The translations under genes were made by a program, and so were the position numbers. Source: CAVRCA01 sp965218045 (GTDB lineage: Bacteria; Pseudomonadota; Alphaproteobacteria; Acetobacterales; Acetobacteraceae). Taken from it: 64,000 bases of DNA. The stretch lies in NCBI GenBank assembly GCA_965218045.1, contig CBDCJX010000009.1:1-64000 (forward strand), read 5' to 3'. Shown here piece by piece: positions 49,072-57,647 of this stretch. Position 1 is the stretch's first letter; every line of letters begins with the position of its first letter. The notes below the pieces were generated by a model that did not search any database, was not told the DNA's origin, and worked only from the letters and a program-made list of their open reading frames with translations.

Positions 49072-49980
49072 ATGGACGGCTTCGACATTCTCGACGAGCG
49101 TTTTCGCGCCTACGTCCTGCCGAACGCGCCACTGGTCAAGCTCGGCGACGGGTTCGCCTGGCTCGAAGGCCCGGTGTGGTTCGCCGACCAGGACTGCCTG
49201 CTGGTGAGCGATCTGCCGAACGACCGCATTCTGCGCTGGACCCAAAGCGGCGGTGTGTCGGTGTTTCGTTCCCCGTCCGGCTTCGCCAACGGCCACACCC
49301 GTGACCGCCAGGGCCGGCTGATCGGCTGTTCGCACCGAGACCGCTGCATCACCCGCACGGAGCTCGACGGCAGCATCACCGTGCTGGCCGCGCACTACCA
49401 GGGCAAGCGGCTGAACTCGCCGAACGACGTGGTGTGTCGCTCCGACGGCACGATCTGGTTCAGCGATCCGCATTACGGCATCAACACGGATTACGAGGGG
49501 GGCAAGCAGACGCCGGAGCTGCCGCCGACGCTCTACCGGCTCGATCCGCGCGACGGCAGCCTGAGCGTCGCGGCGGGTGATTTCGAGGGACCGAACGGTC
49601 TGGCCTTCTCGCCCGACGAGCGGCTGCTCTACGTCGCCGAGAGCGGCCGGCAGTTCGCCGCCGATCCGGTGCGGCACATCCGGGTTTTCGACGTGCTCGA
49701 AAACGGCGCCCGCCTCTCGCCTGGGCGCGTGTTCCACACCGTCAAGCCGGGCTTCGCCGACGGATTTCGCGTCGACGCGGACGGCAACATCTGGAGCAGC
49801 TCGGGGGATGGCGTGCATTGCATCGCCCCGGACGGCACGCTGCTGGGCAAGATCAAAGTGCCGTTCACCGTCTCTAATCTGACGTTCGGCGGCCGCAATC
49901 GCTCCCGCCTGTTCATCTGCGCCTCGCACACGCTATACGGCATGTACACCAATCAGAGGGGCGCGCCAGGGCTCTGGTGA
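49072..49980 (+). CDS. SMP-30/gluconolactonase-like lactonase (second copy)
   Basis: The 302-residue beta-propeller has the XylC/Gnl-type pattern: KLGDGFAWLEGPVWFADQDC (Glu ligand), KRLNSPNDVVCRSDGTIWFS with the NSPND motif, FEGPNGLAFSPDERLLYVAE and KPGFADGFRVDADGNIWSSS. It belongs to a different subgroup from the lactonase at 44511-45398. No signal peptide, so cytoplasmic. A plausible partner reaction is opening of a lactone generated by an oxidase or Baeyer-Villiger enzyme of the same region. Confidence 0.9.
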   Translation: MDGFDILDERFRAYVLPNAPLVKLGDGFAWLEGPVWFADQDCLLVSDLPNDRILRWTQSGGVSVFRSPSGFANGHTRDRQGRLIGCSHRDRCITRTELDGSITVLAAHYQGKRLNSPNDVVCRSDGTIWFSDPHYGINTDYEGGKQTPELPPTLYRLDPRDGSLSVAAGDFEGPNGLAFSPDERLLYVAESGRQFAADPVRHIRVFDVLENGARLSPGRVFHTVKPGFADGFRVDADGNIWSSSGDGVHCIAPDGTLLGKIKVPFTVSNLTFGGRNRSRLFICASHTLYGMYTNQRGAPGLW

Positions 49981-50060
49981 AAAGTGCGACGAAACCCATC
50001 CAGGCTGGTCGTGCTGCACAATGCTCGTTCATTACGTATTTGTACCCACATGGAACATCG

Positions 50061-51179
50061 ATGAATCAGGTTTCAAGCCACGCGGGACCCGACACGCGGG
50101 AAGATCGATCCTCGCCCGACCTGCGTCGGGTCGGTGCCCACCCTGACCACTGGTATCCCCTCGCCTGGTCGTCGGAGTTGAAGCCCGGGCGGATGCTGGC
50201 CACGCAATTCGCGGGTGATCCGGTCGTGCTGGTCCGGCCGAAGGATGGCCCCGCCTTCGCACTCGCGGACCGCTGCGCCCACCGGCAGGTTCCGCTGCAT
50301 CATGGCGTGGTCGAGGGATGCGCGGTTCGGTGCGGGTATCATGGCTGGACCTACGATGCCGCCGGGCACTGCATCGACGTGCCCTATATGGGCAAGGACA
50401 AGCTCCCGAACGGGGTCCGCGCCTATCCGTGCCACGAGGCCGATGGGCTCATCCTGGTTTTTCCCGGTGACCCCGCGCGCAGCGCCGAGGTAGAGCTGCC
50501 GGCGCTCGGCTCGGTCGCGGACAAGCGTTACAAGACGCGTCGCTTCGGTCGCGAGATCGGTTGCCACTTCTCCTTTATGCACGAGAACCTGATGGACATG
50601 AACCATCAGTTCCTGCATCGCCGATTGATGGGAACGATACGGCCGCGCTTCCTGGGTCAGGACAGCGGCTCCGACTGGATCGAGGCGCGCTACAGCTTTG
50701 CTCGTACATCGGGCAAGCAGCCGCTGGGAGAAGCGGCGATCTTCGGCCAACGCCGCACCGCACGCGAGGGCTTGGCGGAGCGCGACGTGATGCGGATCAG
50801 GACGGAGTATCCGTATCAGACGCTATCGGTGCTGACCTCGGGCGAGACGCCGGTGCTGGATCTCTGGATCGTCTACGTGCCGCTCGATCGAGAGCAGCGA
50901 CGTTGCCGGAGTTTCGGGTTGCTGTCGATCAGGAAGCCGAAGGTTCCCGGCCTATTGGAGGCGCTCTGGCCGCTTTTCGTCCTGTTCTCGGAACGGATTT
51001 TCAAGGAGGACCGCCACATCGTCGAGATCGAGCAGGCGGCCTGGGACGCACAGGGCGGCGACTGGAACCAGGAGGTGTTTCCCGTCATCCGCAATCTGCG
51101 CGCGCTGCTGATACGCTGCGGCATGTCCCCCGACGTCACGCCCGCGCCGATTTGCTCAGCGGCGGACGCGACGCTTTAG
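50061..51179 (+). CDS. Rieske non-haem iron oxygenase, oxygenase component
   Basis: The 372-residue protein resembles single-component-type (VanA/pheophorbide a oxygenase-like) oxygenases. The Rieske cluster motif is CAHRQVPLHHGVVEG, then CGYHGWTYDAAGHC (Cys-x-His and Cys-x2-His, about residues 70-100). The mononuclear iron site is seen in ENLMDMNHQFLHRRLM (Asp, His, His). ATG 50061 is chosen as it directly precedes the conserved start; a longer frame from 49977 extends over the SMP-30 stop. No ferredoxin or reductase gene is next to it, so redox partners must lie elsewhere. O-demethylation or ring oxygenation are both possible. Confidence 0.9.
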   Translation: MNQVSSHAGPDTREDRSSPDLRRVGAHPDHWYPLAWSSELKPGRMLATQFAGDPVVLVRPKDGPAFALADRCAHRQVPLHHGVVEGCAVRCGYHGWTYDAAGHCIDVPYMGKDKLPNGVRAYPCHEADGLILVFPGDPARSAEVELPALGSVADKRYKTRRFGREIGCHFSFMHENLMDMNHQFLHRRLMGTIRPRFLGQDSGSDWIEARYSFARTSGKQPLGEAAIFGQRRTAREGLAERDVMRIRTEYPYQTLSVLTSGETPVLDLWIVYVPLDREQRRCRSFGLLSIRKPKVPGLLEALWPLFVLFSERIFKEDRHIVEIEQAAWDAQGGDWNQEVFPVIRNLRALLIRCGMSPDVTPAPICSAADATL

Positions 51180-51318
51180 CGCGTCATATCCCCGCCCTCC
51201 TGGTGTTAGTTTCGGCCGACGGCCGGCCGCGCTGGTCGCCGCCGGATAGCGGCCGCGTTTGGCGGCGCACATGACATTACGCATCCATCTCGCGGCCCCA
51301 ACGCGTGTGCGTTCTGGG

Positions 51319-51364
51319 AGTTATAATAACTATTTTGTTGACATCAGTGATAACAGCATATAGA
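51319..51364 (+). promoter_or_regulatory. AT-rich promoter-like region with small palindrome
   Basis: In otherwise GC-rich surroundings this stretch has a perfect 6-bp inverted repeat with one central base (AGTTATAATAACT, 51319-51331), a consensus -35 box TTGACA at 51338-51343 and a TATAGA box at 51359-51364. The spacing of 15 is short for sigma-70. It lies just before the ATG at 51373. The palindrome could bind a regulator. It is a by-eye candidate. Confidence 0.45.
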
Positions 51365-51372
51365 GTTTGCCC

Positions 51373-52020
51373 ATGTCCCCAGCCCCCTCCACCCCAACCG
51401 GCCTGATGTGCCGCTTCAGCCTGCTCGTCGAGCGGCTGAGGTGGACGCTCGCCGATTGGGTCGACCGGAACCCCCGGAACCGCGACGTGCTGGGGCCGCT
51501 CGCCTTGCTGCTGTGGAAGTACCTGCAGCGCACGACGCGGCGCCTCGCCGCGCTGCATGCGCAGTTCGCCGCCGGGACGCTTGCGCCGCGCAAGGACCGG
51601 GCGCGGCGCCGGGCAGCCGAGCCGGCCGAGTCGACACCACCGGAGCGGTCGAAGCTGCCGGGCGGCCCGGTGCTGGCGCGGTTCGGCGCCGGGTATCTCA
51701 GCGCCTGGCTGCTGGCGCTGGTCGATGATCCGGAGATGCAGGCGCTGCTCGCGGCGTCGCCGCAAGCGGGTCGGCTGCTGCGCCCGCTATGGCGGCGACT
51801 GACCAACGATCCGCTGCCCGCGCCGCTGCGGCTGGCGCCGAAGCCGCAGCGTTCGGAGCCACCGCTGGCTCCGGCGGCGCTCGTCGACACGTCGCCCGAC
51901 GCAACGCCCGACACCCCACCCCACACACAGCCCCACGCCCCACCGGGGCCTCGCCGGGCCGCTTCCGCCGAGCGTCCCGTCTCCCTGCCACCCTGGCCAC
52001 CGCCGCTTTTCCGGGCCTGA
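51373..52020 (+). CDS. hypothetical protein with proline-rich C-terminus
   Basis: The 215-residue protein is not recognised. The N-terminal half is helical and basic (LLVERLRWTLADWVDRNPRN, LLLWKYLQRTTRRLAALHAQ). A middle block is MQALLAASPQAGRLLRPLWR with RLTNDPLPAPLRL. The last 60 residues are low-complexity, rich in Pro, Ala and Thr (DTPPHTQPHAPPGP). No signal or membrane segment. It stands alone behind an AT-rich promoter-like region and ends in front of a hairpin. It resembles lineage-restricted Pro-rich proteins of acetic-acid-type bacteria, but this is a weak recollection. Confidence 0.6.
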   Translation: MSPAPSTPTGLMCRFSLLVERLRWTLADWVDRNPRNRDVLGPLALLLWKYLQRTTRRLAALHAQFAAGTLAPRKDRARRRAAEPAESTPPERSKLPGGPVLARFGAGYLSAWLLALVDDPEMQALLAASPQAGRLLRPLWRRLTNDPLPAPLRLAPKPQRSEPPLAPAALVDTSPDATPDTPPHTQPHAPPGPRRAASAERPVSLPPWPPPLFRA

Positions 52021-52103
52021 AGCGGCATAGCCTTGGCGTGCCGATAATGTTCCGCTTACAAAACGAACATTCGCTTGCCGTCCGAGCGTGAGCAAAGCCG
52101 TGG

Positions 52104-52125
52104 GTGCTCGGCCGTCGCCGAGCAC
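52104..52125. terminator. GC-rich hairpin, possible terminator
   Basis: A perfect 9-bp stem (GTGCTCGGC at 52104-52112 and GCCGAGCAC at 52117-52125) closes a 4-base loop CGTC. It lies between the proline-rich gene and the convergent PPC-domain gene, where a bidirectional terminator would be expected. No T-run follows on either side, so intrinsic termination is not certain. Confidence 0.45.
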
Positions 52126-52191
52126 GGCACGGGCGGGTAGGCACTTACGGCGGCTGGTATGATTACCAAAGGTCAGCGTTGACGGTTGGTC

Positions 52192-52632
52192 TCACTCTCG
52201 TGGGGCGATTAGTGCCAGACCGCTCTCGCTGTCTTTGCGCTTGCGCAGATGCTTGGGGGATTCGGTCAGCACCACTTCGAGCGTCGGCCGAACATGCGCT
52301 TCCAGCAAATGACCGCCCATCGCGGTGCCGTCGGAGCGGGCGACCACGACATGCGGGTGCAGCGACGGTTTGCCGTCCGGGCCGAGTGCAACGTCGCCGA
52401 CCAGCGACACCACCTCGACCTGTTCCCGCACCGGTATCTTGCGATATTCCTTGGTCTCCCAATCGAAGAAGCCCAGGATCGCGTCGCTGAACGCGCCGAT
52501 AGCGGTGATCTGGGCGGCACTCAAATCGTGCTCGCGGGCGAACCCCTCGATACAGCCGACCGCTTCGTCGCCTTTTTCGAGCACCAGCACGAACGTCTTC
52601 TGCGGACCGTCATTGACCAGCTTGAAGTTCAT
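52192..52632 (-). CDS. PPC-domain (DUF296) protein
   Basis: The 146-residue protein consists of a single plants-and-prokaryotes-conserved domain: FVLVLEKGDEAVGCIEGFAR, DLSAAQITAIGAFSDAILGF and the metal-binding core LHPHVVVARSDG then GGHLLEAHVRPTLEVVLTES with His residues at the usual positions. Members are trimeric and of uncertain function; DNA binding is known in plant fusions only. ATG 52632 is chosen; a longer frame runs into the upstream gene. It follows the MetE-like gene by 47 bases on the same strand. Confidence 0.85.
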   Translation of the reverse strand: MNFKLVNDGPQKTFVLVLEKGDEAVGCIEGFAREHDLSAAQITAIGAFSDAILGFFDWETKEYRKIPVREQVEVVSLVGDVALGPDGKPSLHPHVVVARSDGTAMGGHLLEAHVRPTLEVVLTESPKHLRKRKDSESGLALIAPRE

Positions 52633-52679
52633 CGGTGCATCTCCTCGAAGCGACGGGCGGAGGCACTTGCGGGAGCCGT

Positions 52680-53855
52680 CTACCCTTCGTTGACGTTGGC
52701 GAAATAGAGCGCCGGGTCGGCGGCTCGTACGCGGGCCTCGGGCAAACCCAACTCGCGGCGCACGATGTTGGTTCCTTCGACGAGCGAGACGCACTTGTAA
52801 TAAGCTATGCGCCGGCTCAAGCCCTCTCGGCCGAAGCCGCAATCCGTGGTGATCACCAGCCGCTCGGCCGGGACGAACTCCAGCGCGCGGCGGATCAGCC
52901 CGGCGACGTATTCCGGCGGCTCCACCACCGTGTTGCAGTGGTTAACCACGCCGATGCCGATCTTCTTGTCCGTCTTGTATTTGCCGAACAGCGCCAGATC
53001 CCGACCATCGCTGCTGGCGCATTCGAACGTGATTACATCCGCATCGAGTTGCAGCAAGTGCGGCATCGCCCGTTCGTAGCTTGGCACATCCCAGTAGACC
53101 CGCTGCTGGTTCGGATTGCCCCAGCAGGTGTGGACCCAGATCTCGGCATCGACCCCGACAAGCTGCCGATTGAATGCCTCGGTCAGGAACTCGAGGTCCG
53201 CCTCGGTGCAATCGGGTTGCAGCGAGCGCGCGTGATGCGGCGGCTCCTCGACCTGGATCAGCGGACAACCGGCGGCGGCCAGTTCGCGCAACTCGGCGTT
53301 CATGATGTCGCACAGATCGAGGATCATCGCCTTGTCGTCGGCATAGAACTCGTTCCACAGCATGCTCGCCAGCGCGGGGGCGCAAATGGCGCCAAACTTC
53401 ACCGGGCGATCCGTCAGACGCTGAGCGACCTGCCATAGCGCAGTGTATTCCCAAGGTCCGCGCGTCAATTTGTTGGACACGACACTGGGTTGATAGGCTT
53501 CCTGCACCTCCCATAAAATCTTGCCGGGGCGCAGGTCGTGTCGTCCCATCCAGCCGCGCGACGTGTCACGATGGCCCTGCACGCCGCCCAGACGTTCGAT
53601 CGGATAGAAGAACCAGGACTTGCCGCCGACAGCCAGGTCGAAGCGGCTGTCACCGTCCGTCACGATGTCCAGCCCGGCGGCCTCCTGCGCGTTGATGACG
53701 GCCGCGACGGCATCGAGGTACTGCTCGCGAAACAACGAGTCGCCCAACGCCGCCTTGAACGATCGCCCGCTCAGGCTCATGTCGAACCAGAGTGGGCGTG
53801 GATACGAACCGGTGATCGCGGTTGGCAGTGTCAGATTGCTGGTGGTTCTCAGCAC
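52680..53855 (-). CDS. core MetE-like (cobalamin-independent methionine synthase C-terminal domain) protein
   Basis: The 391-residue TIM-barrel protein corresponds to the catalytic C-terminal domain of MetE without the N-terminal half. Zinc ligands are visible as HTCWGN (His and Cys), Glu in VITFECASSDGRDL and Cys in VITTDCGFGREGLSRR. TAITGSYPRPLWF is the usual opening. GTG 53855 is preferred as start because AGGGGGG lies about eight bases upstream; the open frame extends to a TTG at 53879. Such stand-alone proteins may transfer methyl groups from other donors (for example demethylation of small methylated compounds). The neighbouring Rieske oxygenase makes a C1 role conceivable. Confidence 0.85.
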   Translation of the reverse strand: MLRTTSNLTLPTAITGSYPRPLWFDMSLSGRSFKAALGDSLFREQYLDAVAAVINAQEAAGLDIVTDGDSRFDLAVGGKSWFFYPIERLGGVQGHRDTSRGWMGRHDLRPGKILWEVQEAYQPSVVSNKLTRGPWEYTALWQVAQRLTDRPVKFGAICAPALASMLWNEFYADDKAMILDLCDIMNAELRELAAAGCPLIQVEEPPHHARSLQPDCTEADLEFLTEAFNRQLVGVDAEIWVHTCWGNPNQQRVYWDVPSYERAMPHLLQLDADVITFECASSDGRDLALFGKYKTDKKIGIGVVNHCNTVVEPPEYVAGLIRRALEFVPAERLVITTDCGFGREGLSRRIAYYKCVSLVEGTNIVRRELGLPEARVRAADPALYFANVNEG

Positions 53856-53937
53856 GGCGTCGTCCCCCCTGCATCGCAAGACGCATGGTTCAGGTCCGCC
53901 AGCGGCCTGTCAACGCGGGACGGCGTTGGCTGGCCCA

Positions 53938-54045
53938 CTAGAGCGGTTTCAGCCAAGCTGTAACCGCTCTAGCTCTTCGTTTCACGCGACTACTCGGCAG
54001 ACTGGATCGCTTCGCGATTCCAGTCAGGCCGAAGCCGCTCTAGGC
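53938..54045. repeat. REP-like extragenic palindromes (CTAGAGCGG family)
   Basis: A perfect 11-bp inverted repeat CTAGAGCGGTT (53938-53948) and AACCGCTCTAG (53962-53972) encloses 13 bases. A second imperfect hairpin at about 54000-54025 has GACTGGATCG pairing with CGATTCCAGTC around TTCG. A third copy of the core (CCGCTCTAG, 54035-54043) contains the TAG stop codon of the adjacent monooxygenase gene on the minus strand. A partial relative (TAGAGCATTTTCCGC) occurs near 57700. This pattern fits a dispersed repeat family. A transcription-terminating role between the two minus-strand genes is possible. Confidence 0.65.
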
Positions 54046-55692
54046 CAGCGCGAGTTCCCGGTAGCCGGCCGCCGCCACCTCGTCGCACCGCGCGCGATAG
54101 GCTGGGGCGCTGCCGCTGTAGCGCGCGATGATGCGGGTCTGCTTGCCTTCGACGTTGCGATTGATGCCGGTCATCCACGAGTCGACCTCGTTGGAAAGCA
54201 GTCCCACTCCCAGCTCCTTGACGTGATCGGTCCAGGACGCCACCCCGGCTTCGGTGGCCGCCACCCGCGTCAGCCCGTGGGCGCGCGCGTAACGCACCAG
54301 GCCCGTCACCCACTCGACGTTGTACTCGATGCTGCGCGGGATGTTGCCGAGCGCGGTGTGCGGACCCATCAGCATCATCATGTTGGGGAAGCCCTCGACC
54401 ATCACGCCGAGATAGGTCTGCGGCCCGTCCCGCCACTTGTCCTTCAGTCGCTGCCCGCCCGAGCCGCGAATATCGATCCGATCGAAACTGCCGGTGATGG
54501 CATCGAAACCCGTCGCGTAGATGATGATGTCGAACGCGTAATCCGTTTCGGTGGTCTTGATCCCCATCGGCGTGATCCGCTCGATCGGCGTCTCGGTGAG
54601 ATCGACCAGCGTCACGTTATCCTGGTTGTAGACCTCGTAATAGCGGGTCTCCAGCGGCACGCGACGGGTGCCGAAACCGTGGTTCTTCGGAATCAGCTTC
54701 TCCGCCACCGCCGGGTCCTTCACCCGTTGGCGAATTTTCCTGGCCACGAAATCGGTGATCGCCGCGTTCGCTGCCCGGTCAGTCAGGATGTCGCGAAAAT
54801 TGCCTTGCCAGATACCGAAGCCGGGCTCGCTGTACAGCTTCTCGAAGAATGCCTCGCGCTCCTCGTCCGAGACCTCGAAGGTGCCACGCGGGTCGGCGGT
54901 GTGCAGGAAGCAGGCAAAGGTCTCCTGGCACCGTTTGAACATCTCCGGATAGCCGGCCTTGATCTTCTGCTGCGTCTCGGCGTCGATCTTGCTGTTGTGC
55001 AGCGGCGCGCACCAGTTCGGCGTGCGCTGGAACACCGTCAGATGCCCGACGGACGCGGCAATGGTCTGAATGGTCTGCACCGCGGTGGCACCGGTGCCGA
55101 TCACCGCCACCCGCTTGCCGGTGAAGTCGACCGGCTCGTGCGGCCAAGTGGCGGTATGGAACGACTCACCCTCGAACGTGCCCACGCCCTCGATCTTCGG
55201 CATGGTGGGGGCGGAGAGCGGGCCGATCGCGGTGATCAGGAAACGTGCGCGACAGCGGCTGCCGTCCTGCAAGGTGACGTCCCAGCTTCGCGTCGCCTCC
55301 TGGTAGTGCGCCGCAGCCACGCGGCTGCGGAACTGGATGTCGCGGCGCAGGTCGAACTTGTCGGCGACGTGATTGAGGTAGCGCAGCGTCTCCGGCTGAG
55401 CGGCGAAGTGCTCGGACCAGTCCCACTCCTGCAGCAGTTCTTTCGAAAAGGAATAGCTATAGGAGTAGCTCTCGGAATCGAAGCGCGCACCCGGGTAGCG
55501 GTTCCAATACCAGGTGCCGCCGACGCCGGTACCGGCCTCGAACACCCGCACTCGCATCCCGAGCTCACGCAGGCGGAGCAGCTGATACAGGCCCGAGATG
55601 CCCGCGCCGATGATGATGGCGTCGTATTCCTGAACCGGCGCCGCGATTGAAGCCGACTGGGCGGGGGCCGTTGTATCGTGCGAGGCGGCCAT
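54040..55692 (-). CDS. Baeyer-Villiger monooxygenase (second copy)
   Basis: The 550-residue FAD/NADPH enzyme is closely similar over its whole length to the protein at 15278-16945. FAD motif: IIIGAGISGLYQLLRLRELG. BVMO fingerprint: FEGESFHTATWP. NADPH motif: VAVIGTGATAVQTIQ. Clade-specific segments VGGTWYWNRYPGARFDSESY and ATGFDAITGSFDRID are shared with the other copy. The start region MAASHDTTAPAQSA is a variable tail. The TAG stop lies in a REP-like repeat. Lactones formed by this enzyme could be opened by the SMP-30-type proteins in the region. Confidence 0.92.
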   Translation of the reverse strand: MAASHDTTAPAQSASIAAPVQEYDAIIIGAGISGLYQLLRLRELGMRVRVFEAGTGVGGTWYWNRYPGARFDSESYSYSYSFSKELLQEWDWSEHFAAQPETLRYLNHVADKFDLRRDIQFRSRVAAAHYQEATRSWDVTLQDGSRCRARFLITAIGPLSAPTMPKIEGVGTFEGESFHTATWPHEPVDFTGKRVAVIGTGATAVQTIQTIAASVGHLTVFQRTPNWCAPLHNSKIDAETQQKIKAGYPEMFKRCQETFACFLHTADPRGTFEVSDEEREAFFEKLYSEPGFGIWQGNFRDILTDRAANAAITDFVARKIRQRVKDPAVAEKLIPKNHGFGTRRVPLETRYYEVYNQDNVTLVDLTETPIERITPMGIKTTETDYAFDIIIYATGFDAITGSFDRIDIRGSGGQRLKDKWRDGPQTYLGVMVEGFPNMMMLMGPHTALGNIPRSIEYNVEWVTGLVRYARAHGLTRVAATEAGVASWTDHVKELGVGLLSNEVDSWMTGINRNVEGKQTRIIARYSGSAPAYRARCDEVAAAGYRELALA

Positions 55693-55745
55693 CGGGTATC
55701 GCTCCTGCAGTGCGGCTTGAATGATAGCACGCTGTCGCCGAAAGC

Positions 55746-57647
55746 TCAGGGCACAGGCGGATTGTCCGGCTGCGCGGCTTGGACCAGCTCCGATGGTGCA
55801 TCGTGTGGGCCGCCGGTGGGAGGCTCGTCCTCGCCGCGCTGTTCCGCCGGTCCCGCCACTCGCGTCAGGTTCATCGCGCTGTTGACCAGCGCGACATGGG
55901 AGAATGCCTGCGGGAAATTGCCCAGCATGCGGCCCGCGTGCGGGTCGAACTCCTCCGCGAGCAGGCCCACGTCGTTGCAGATTCCGAGCAACCGCTCGAA
56001 CAGCTCGCGCGCCTCGGCGTAGCGGTCTTGCAAGACCAGATTGTCGACCATCCAGAAGCTGCAGGCGAGGAACGCCCCTTCGCCCAATGGCAGGCCGTCA
56101 TCCGAGGCGCCGGTGTCGTAACGGAGCAGCAATCCATCCATCGACAGACGCCGCTGGATGGCGTCGACGGTGCCGCGCATTCGCGGATCGGTCGCGGGCA
56201 GGAAGCCGACCAGCGGCAACAGCAGCAGGCTGGCGTCGAGCTCGCACCCGTCATAAGCCTGCACGAAGCTGCCCAAGTCTGTGTTGTAGGCGCGCTGACA
56301 CACCTCCTCGTGGATGCGGTCACGGGTGGCGCGCCATTGTTCGACCGGACCTTCAAGGCCGAACTCCTCGACCGCCTTTACCGCGCGATCGAACGCGACC
56401 CAGGCCATGACCTTGGAGTGGGTGAAGCAGCGACGCTGACCGCGCACTTCCCAGATGCCCTCGTCGGGCAGCGACCAGACCTTCTCAAGGTGTTCGGTGA
56501 AGGCGCTTTGCAGCCGCCAAGCCGCCTGGTCCGGCGCGAGCGAACCCTTGCGCGCCGTGTGCAATGCGTCGGCCACCTCGCCGTAGACATCAAGCTGGAG
56601 CTGGTCGGCGGCCGCGTTGCCGATGCGCACCGGTTGCGAGTCCGCGTAACCCGGCAGCCAGGGCAAGGTGCGCTCGGTGAGATCGCGCTCGCCGGCCAGG
56701 CCATACATGATCTGCATCTGCGCCGGACTGCCCGCCGCCGCGCGCACCAGCCAGCCGCGCCAGTCACGCGCCTCTTCGAAGTAGCCGCTTTCCATGAAGG
56801 CGAGCAGGGTGAAGGTTGCATCGCGCAACCAGCAGAACCGGTAGTCCCAGTTGCGCTCGCCGCCGAGCAGCTCGGGGAGCGAGGTTGTCGCGGCGGCGAC
56901 GATGCCACCGGTGGGGTGGTAGGTCAGCGCCTTGAGCGTGATCAGCGAACGTCGCACCGCGCTCGCCCACGGGCCCTGCACGGTGCAGCGCGAGGCCCAG
57001 TCCAGCCAGAACGCCTCGGTGTCGGCCAGCGCCGCCTCGGGCTCCACCGGTGTGGGCAATGGCAAATGCGACGCGGCATAGGTCAAGGTGAAGTCCCGGA
57101 TTTCGCCGGCCGCGACCGTGAACTCGCTGATCGTAGCCATGCCTTCGCCGTGGGTCGCGGCGTCCGAATGGAGGACGAGCATGTGTGGCCCGGCGATGGC
57201 GCGCAGGCTGCCGTCTGCCAGCCGACTGACCCAGGGCACGGTGCGCCCGTAATCGAAGCGGACGGTGAGCTCGGTGCGCATCGCCACGTGGCCGGTCAGG
57301 CCGGTGACGCGGCGGATGATGTCGGAGTTGGTCCCGCGCAGCGGCATGAAGTCGGTGACGAGGACCGCGCCTTGCTCGGTCTCGAAACGCGTCTCCAGGA
57401 TCAGCGTATCGGGCCGGTAGGCTCGGCTGGTGCCGACCACATCGCCGGCGGGGGCGATCAGCCAGCGCCCGTGTTCGGGACCACCGAGCAGGGCGGCGAA
57501 GCACGCCGGACTGTCGAAACGCGGCCAGCAGAGCCAGTCGATGCTGCCGTCCCGTCCGACCAGCGCGGCTGCCTCGCAGTCGCCGATCAGGGCATAGTCC
57601 TCGATGCGCGTGGTCGAGGGCGCGGCTTGCTTCGCTGTGCGCCTCAA
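55746..57647 (-). CDS. glycoside hydrolase family 15 protein (glucoamylase/trehalase-like)
   Basis: The 633-residue cytoplasmic enzyme has an N-terminal beta-sandwich domain (IEDYALIGDCEAAALVGRDG, SIDWLCWPRFDSPACFAALL) and an (alpha/alpha)6 barrel containing GERNWDYRFCWLRDATFTLL. Catalytic acids are expected in the second motif DDGLPLGEGAFLACSFWMVD and the barrel. The TTG start at 57647 is supported by GGAGGT eight bases upstream; no ATG is better placed. GH15 bacterial members of this type hydrolyse trehalose or alpha-glucosides. The last 25 residues are Pro-rich and variable. No trehalose synthesis genes are adjacent. Confidence 0.9.
   Translation of the reverse strand: MRRTAKQAAPSTTRIEDYALIGDCEAAALVGRDGSIDWLCWPRFDSPACFAALLGGPEHGRWLIAPAGDVVGTSRAYRPDTLILETRFETEQGAVLVTDFMPLRGTNSDIIRRVTGLTGHVAMRTELTVRFDYGRTVPWVSRLADGSLRAIAGPHMLVLHSDAATHGEGMATISEFTVAAGEIRDFTLTYAASHLPLPTPVEPEAALADTEAFWLDWASRCTVQGPWASAVRRSLITLKALTYHPTGGIVAAATTSLPELLGGERNWDYRFCWLRDATFTLLAFMESGYFEEARDWRGWLVRAAAGSPAQMQIMYGLAGERDLTERTLPWLPGYADSQPVRIGNAAADQLQLDVYGEVADALHTARKGSLAPDQAAWRLQSAFTEHLEKVWSLPDEGIWEVRGQRRCFTHSKVMAWVAFDRAVKAVEEFGLEGPVEQWRATRDRIHEEVCQRAYNTDLGSFVQAYDGCELDASLLLLPLVGFLPATDPRMRGTVDAIQRRLSMDGLLLRYDTGASDDGLPLGEGAFLACSFWMVDNLVLQDRYAEARELFERLLGICNDVGLLAEEFDPHAGRMLGNFPQAFSHVALVNSAMNLTRVAGPAEQRGEDEPPTGGPHDAPSELVQAAQPDNPPVP

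Noticed and set aside
53856..54039. SAM or cobalamin riboswitch upstream of the MetE-like gene
   Set aside because: The upstream region contains only the REP-like palindromes and no recognisable riboswitch core; the first hairpin belongs to the repeat family.
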